DNA from: Candidatus Merdivicinus intestinavium
GTDB lineage: Bacteria; Bacillota; Clostridia; Oscillospirales; Ruminococcaceae
NCBI GenBank assembly: GCA_018713245.1
Contig: DVFM01000033.1
Location: forward strand, 1 to 64,000
Length of the DNA stretch: 64,000 nucleotides
Direction: 5' to 3'
Shown here: positions 61,325 through 64,000 of the stretch, one piece after another
How positions within the stretch are numbered: the first letter of the stretch is position 1
Layout: the number at the start of each line of letters is the position of its first letter
Notes under the pieces: model-generated
Databases searched by the model: none
Told to the model about the DNA's origin: nothing
The model's input: only the letters and a program-made list of their open reading frames with translations
Program-made: the position numbers and the translations under genes

Positions 61325-62167
61325 TTACAAATTTGCCGGAATTTCTGCCAAAATGCGCGCCGAAAGAGGGGAGTCTGTATTTTTGCCTTCCGGAACGGAC
61401 GGAGTCCCGGCCATTTCTCCGCAAAGCTCCGTCATATTCTGCCAATATCGTTTGGGGCAGTGGGTCATCCGGCACCTGGGATTGTACCGGCCTTCGATGG
61501 CAATGGTTTTGTAAAACTGGCGCCACATGGCCCGGAAGGCTTCCTCCTCCGGGCTTTCCGGCGCGAATTCGATCTCCTCAGCCGGGAGGATGCGGCACTG
61601 GCCGGGGCGGTGGACCAGCGCCATGCCGTGCGTGCGGTCGTAGATGAGGAACTTTTCCCGCGGCAGCCGCTCGGCGAAATGCTGCGCCAGCAGGGGCAGG
61701 ACCGCATTTTTGGGATCAATGACGGAAGTGAGAACGCCGCCGCGCTCCGTAAAGCGGATAAATCCCTTAAGCAGATGGGCTTCGTTCCCTGTAAAGCGGA
61801 CAGCTTTCCAAAGCGCGGAGACCGTTTCATCCTGAAGCATCCGGGTGATGGAGGGGCCGGCCCTGTATCCCTTCCGCAGAAAATCCAGAATCAGCGTTTC
61901 CCGCCGCGGTTCACAGCTCAAAAAGCCCTGCCGCACCCAGGAAAGCGCCTCCGGTGAAATCTTCGCCGGGATGGACCGCAGCACCCGCCCGGCTTTTGCC
62001 GGGTCTGTTTCAATGTCCCGGGGAGGGCAGAGGGAAAGCTGCTCTCCGCCGCGGGAAAAAATATCCGCGGGCTGTTCCCGGCGGGAAATCGCCTCGAACA
62101 CACAGCAGAGCAGCCCGTCGAAGCTGCCGTCGTAACGGTACGCTTCTATAATTCTCCGGTCAGGCAT
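61325..62167 (-). CDS. putative DNA repair protein, TIGR03915/DUF4130 family
   Basis: A 280-aa protein. The N-terminus AYRYDGSFDGLLCCVFEA and the segment LWKAVRFTGNEAHLLKGFIRF are the DUF4130 signature; the C-terminal region with RCRMTHCPKRYWQNMTE is typical of this family, whose members always accompany the radical SAM partner upstream. The pair is thought to repair or modify DNA damage, perhaps in a spore-photoproduct-lyase-like manner, but chemistry is not established. Its start overlaps the end of the radical SAM gene by 22 bp, so translation is coupled. Confidence 0.85.
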   Translation of the reverse strand: MPDRRIIEAYRYDGSFDGLLCCVFEAISRREQPADIFSRGGEQLSLCPPRDIETDPAKAGRVLRSIPAKISPEALSWVRQGFLSCEPRRETLILDFLRKGYRAGPSITRMLQDETVSALWKAVRFTGNEAHLLKGFIRFTERGGVLTSVIDPKNAVLPLLAQHFAERLPREKFLIYDRTHGMALVHRPGQCRILPAEEIEFAPESPEEEAFRAMWRQFYKTIAIEGRYNPRCRMTHCPKRYWQNMTELCGEMAGTPSVPEGKNTDSPLSARILAEIPANL

Positions 62168-63456
62168 TGCGCCACATCCTCCTTTGTAATCATCCCGGGG
62201 TCGCGGAACAGGGAAAGCTGTTCCCCCTGGGGGTAAGCGAGCATTTTGGCGGCCTTGTCCGACAGAACCGCCTGGAGCATATTGTCGGAGCGGAACCGGG
62301 CGGCGTCCGCCTGCTTCCCCCGGCAGAGAAGGAAATACTGGGCCCGCTTGAGCACCACCCCCATCCGCTTGAGGGCGTCGAAATCCAGGCTGCCGGTGCG
62401 CCGGGCGGCGATAATGCGCCGTGCGGACCGGACGCCGACGCCCGGCACCCGCAGCAGCATTTCGTAGGGCGCGGTGTTGACCTCCACCGGGAACTGGTCC
62501 AGATGATGGACCGCCCAGTTGGCCTTGGGGTCCAGGAACGGGTTGAAATTCGGGTTCGCTTCGTCCAGGATTTCCCCGGCGGTGAAGCCGTAAAACCGCA
62601 GCAGCCAGTCCGCCTGATAAAGCCGGTGCTCCCGCAGCAGCGGCGGCTTGGTGTCCAGAGAGGGGAGAAGGGAGCTTTCCACCACCGGCATATAAGCGGA
62701 GAAAAACACCCGCTTCAGGGCGTATTTCCGGTAAAGAGCCTCGGACAGCCGCAGAATCTGATAATCGCTCTCCGGCGTCGCGCCGATAATCATCTGGGTG
62801 CTCTGGCCTGCCGGGGCGAATTTCGGCGCATGCCGGTACCGAACCAGGTCGGTCCGGTTTTCCGAGATGCCGTCCCGAATCTGGGTCATGGGCTTCAGGA
62901 TGGCGTTCCTGCTTTTGTTGGGGGCGAGGGCGTTGAGGCTCTGCTCGCTGGGCAGCTCGATGTTGACGCTCATCCGGTCGGCCAGCATCCCCAGCTGCGC
63001 GATGAGGGCGGGGTCCGCGCCGGGGATGGCTTTGACATGGATATAACCGTTGAACCGGTACTCCTGCCGCAGGAGGCGCAGCGTCTCAATGAGCTGCTCG
63101 CAGGTGTAGTCCGGATTCCGCAGGATGCCGGAGCTTAAAAACAGCCCTTCTATATAATTGCGCCGGTAAAACTGGATGGTCAGATCCGCCAGCTCCCGGG
63201 GGGTGAAGGAAGCCCGGGGGGCGTCGTTGGTGCAGCGGTTGACGCAGTACTGACAGTTGTAGGCGCAGGCGTTGGAAAAAAGCACCTTCAGCAGGCTGAT
63301 GCACCGCCCGTCCGCCGCAAAGCTGTGACAGATGCCGCAGGCGGTGGAATTGCCGATGCCGTCCGGCGCGCTCTTCCGGTCAACGCCGCTGGAGGTGCAG
63401 GCGGCGTCATATTTGGCGGCGGCGCTCAGTATTTTCAGTTTCTCCATTAAATCCAT
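62146..63456 (-). CDS. putative DNA modification/repair radical SAM protein (TIGR03916 family)
   Basis: A 436-aa radical SAM enzyme. The 4Fe-4S motif is C64-AYN-C68-QY-C71, preceded by other cysteines at 40 and 43 (ACGICHSF). A helix-hairpin-helix DNA-binding motif (LLRVPGVGVRSARRIIAAR) lies near residue 345, which supports a nucleic-acid substrate. C-terminal part reads KRAQYFLLCRGK. Its partner, the DUF4130 protein, follows with a 22-bp overlap. The partner and HhH motif make this a DNA lesion enzyme by inference. Confidence 0.88.
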   Translation of the reverse strand: MDLMEKLKILSAAAKYDAACTSSGVDRKSAPDGIGNSTACGICHSFAADGRCISLLKVLFSNACAYNCQYCVNRCTNDAPRASFTPRELADLTIQFYRRNYIEGLFLSSGILRNPDYTCEQLIETLRLLRQEYRFNGYIHVKAIPGADPALIAQLGMLADRMSVNIELPSEQSLNALAPNKSRNAILKPMTQIRDGISENRTDLVRYRHAPKFAPAGQSTQMIIGATPESDYQILRLSEALYRKYALKRVFFSAYMPVVESSLLPSLDTKPPLLREHRLYQADWLLRFYGFTAGEILDEANPNFNPFLDPKANWAVHHLDQFPVEVNTAPYEMLLRVPGVGVRSARRIIAARRTGSLDFDALKRMGVVLKRAQYFLLCRGKQADAARFRSDNMLQAVLSDKAAKMLAYPQGEQLSLFRDPGMITKEDVAQCLTGEL

Positions 63457-63548
63457 AATCTCACCCGAACGTTTTTTCTTTCAGTATAGCACAAATGTTC
63501 GATTGTGTAAAGAGGATTTTGAAAATATCGGGCAGCTTTTCCAAAAGA

Positions 63549-63582
63549 AAGCCCGGGCGGCTTTTTAACCGTCCGGGCAGAG
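63549..63582 (-). terminator. terminator after the FtsX-like permease gene
   Basis: AAAGCCCGGGCGGCTTTTTAACCGTCCGGGC is a hairpin with CCCGG arms around a T-rich loop (arms GCCCGGGCGG and CCGTCCGGGC). On the minus strand it follows the permease gene and is followed by CTTTCTTTT. Confidence 0.75.
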
Positions 63583-63584
63583 GC

Positions 63585-64000
63585 TTATTCCACGGATTTG
63601 AGGGATTCCACCATGTCGATTTTCTTTAACTGGAAATGGAGGATGAGGTCGATGATAAGCGTGAACAGAATGGTCAGCAGCGCCGCAAAGACGAAGCAGT
63701 CCCAGCTGATGTCCGGGGCGAACATGACAATGTCCACCTCTGCCGTCTGAACCACAAATTTTTCCAGAAGGATGCCCAGTCCGAGGCCGGCTGCCATTCC
63801 CAGGAAGGAGGAGATGGTGATTTCGCGGGTGATATATGTGGTAACCTCCCGGTCGAAAAAGCCCAGCACCTTGATGGTGGCCAGCTCCCGCACCCGCTCA
63901 TTCATATTGATATTGGCCAGGTTGTACAGCACCACCATGGCCAGCAGCCCGGCCGATATGATGATGACCCAGACAATATTGTTCAGGCTCCCCAGCATAT
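63585..64000 (-). CDS. FtsX-like ABC transporter permease, C-terminal part (partial)
   Basis: The last 138 or so codons of a MacB/FtsX-type permease; the 5' part lies beyond the right edge. The four-helix FtsX domain is visible: IISAGLLAMVVLYNLANINMNERVRELATIKVLGF and GMAAGLGLGILLE, with a final helix LTILFTLIIDLILHF and the typical end KIDMVESLKSVE. The RVRELATIKVLGF segment is the family's cytoplasmic coupling helix. Likely exports peptides, lipids or drugs, but the partner ATPase is outside the window. Confidence 0.85.
   Translation of the reverse strand, partial: MLGSLNNIVWVIIISAGLLAMVVLYNLANINMNERVRELATIKVLGFFDREVTTYITREITISSFLGMAAGLGLGILLEKFVVQTAEVDIVMFAPDISWDCFVFAALLTILFTLIIDLILHFQLKKIDMVESLKSVE

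Noticed and set aside
1..64000. CRISPR arrays, tRNA and rRNA genes, complete insertion sequences
   Set aside because: No regularly spaced repeats, cloverleaf or rRNA-like sequence, or paired terminal repeats around a transposase were seen by eye; a tRNAscan or CRISPR search was not possible here.

Overview
The window looks like chromosome from a gut-type, obligately anaerobic, high-GC Clostridia (Oscillospiraceae/Ruminococcaceae-like). This is inferred from AGGAGG ribosome binding sites, consensus TTGACA-17-TATAAT promoters, CUT1 sugar transporters of the LplB/LplC type without a local ATPase, the oxygen-sensitive thiamine route (ThiH plus ThiC), and a class II aldolase. No rRNA, tRNA, CRISPR array or complete transposon was seen. 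The only mobile-element trace is a large serine recombinase at the left edge that has lost its catalytic N-terminus.

Layout. 1-1.75 kb: truncated recombinase, terminator and a decayed ORF. 1.77-4.9 kb: FAD/Rieske oxidoreductase and a DUF6020-like membrane protein. 5.2-16.4 kb: glycan locus 1, made of two permeases, a binding lipoprotein, a membrane-anchored AraC regulator, a 952-aa protein of unknown family that seems to contain two barrels, and a GH95-like enzyme. 16.5-17.8 kb: a GH29 fucosidase facing the other way. 17.9-22.2 kb: a four-gene operon (two ABC exporter half-units, YgbA-like and YbaN/DUF454) behind a consensus promoter with two TTAGC/CTAA dyads. 22.3-32.8 kb: glycan locus 2, with GntR-LacI regulator plus GH29 diverging from permease, permease, binding protein, a GH29/GH151-like enzyme and a GH151-type enzyme. 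32.8-37 kb: housekeeping genes (DUF3006, aldolase, YccF, TSCPD protein, RecQ). 37.1-47.9 kb: glycan locus 3, with a YesN/YesM-type two-component pair in convergent, overlapping orientation, then binding protein, two permeases, a GH35 enzyme and a divergent GH29. 48-54.5 kb: TPP riboswitch and thiSFGH-tenI-thiE-thiD-thiC. 54.5-64 kb: CofE-like ligase, HD hydrolase, M42 peptidase, PHP phosphatase, a C39-fold protein that appears to lack its catalytic residues, DUF1638, a shortened CorC/HlyC protein behind a long structured leader, a radical-SAM/DUF4130 DNA-repair pair, and the end of an FtsX-like permease.

How it works together. The three glycan loci share one plan: a binding lipoprotein and two permeases import an oligosaccharide, glycosidases trim it, and a dedicated sensor controls the set. 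Each locus uses a different sensor type. The enzymes (three GH29, GH95-like, GH151-type and relative, GH35) point to fucosylated, galactose-bearing glycans such as mucin or milk-type oligosaccharides, or fucosylated plant glycans. None of the glycosidases shows a signal peptide, so hydrolysis is probably intracellular after uptake. The ATPase would have to be a shared one encoded elsewhere.

Most novel-looking items: the 952-aa protein, the structured corC leader, the C39 pseudoenzyme, the paired TTAGC/CTAA operators and the overlapping two-component genes.
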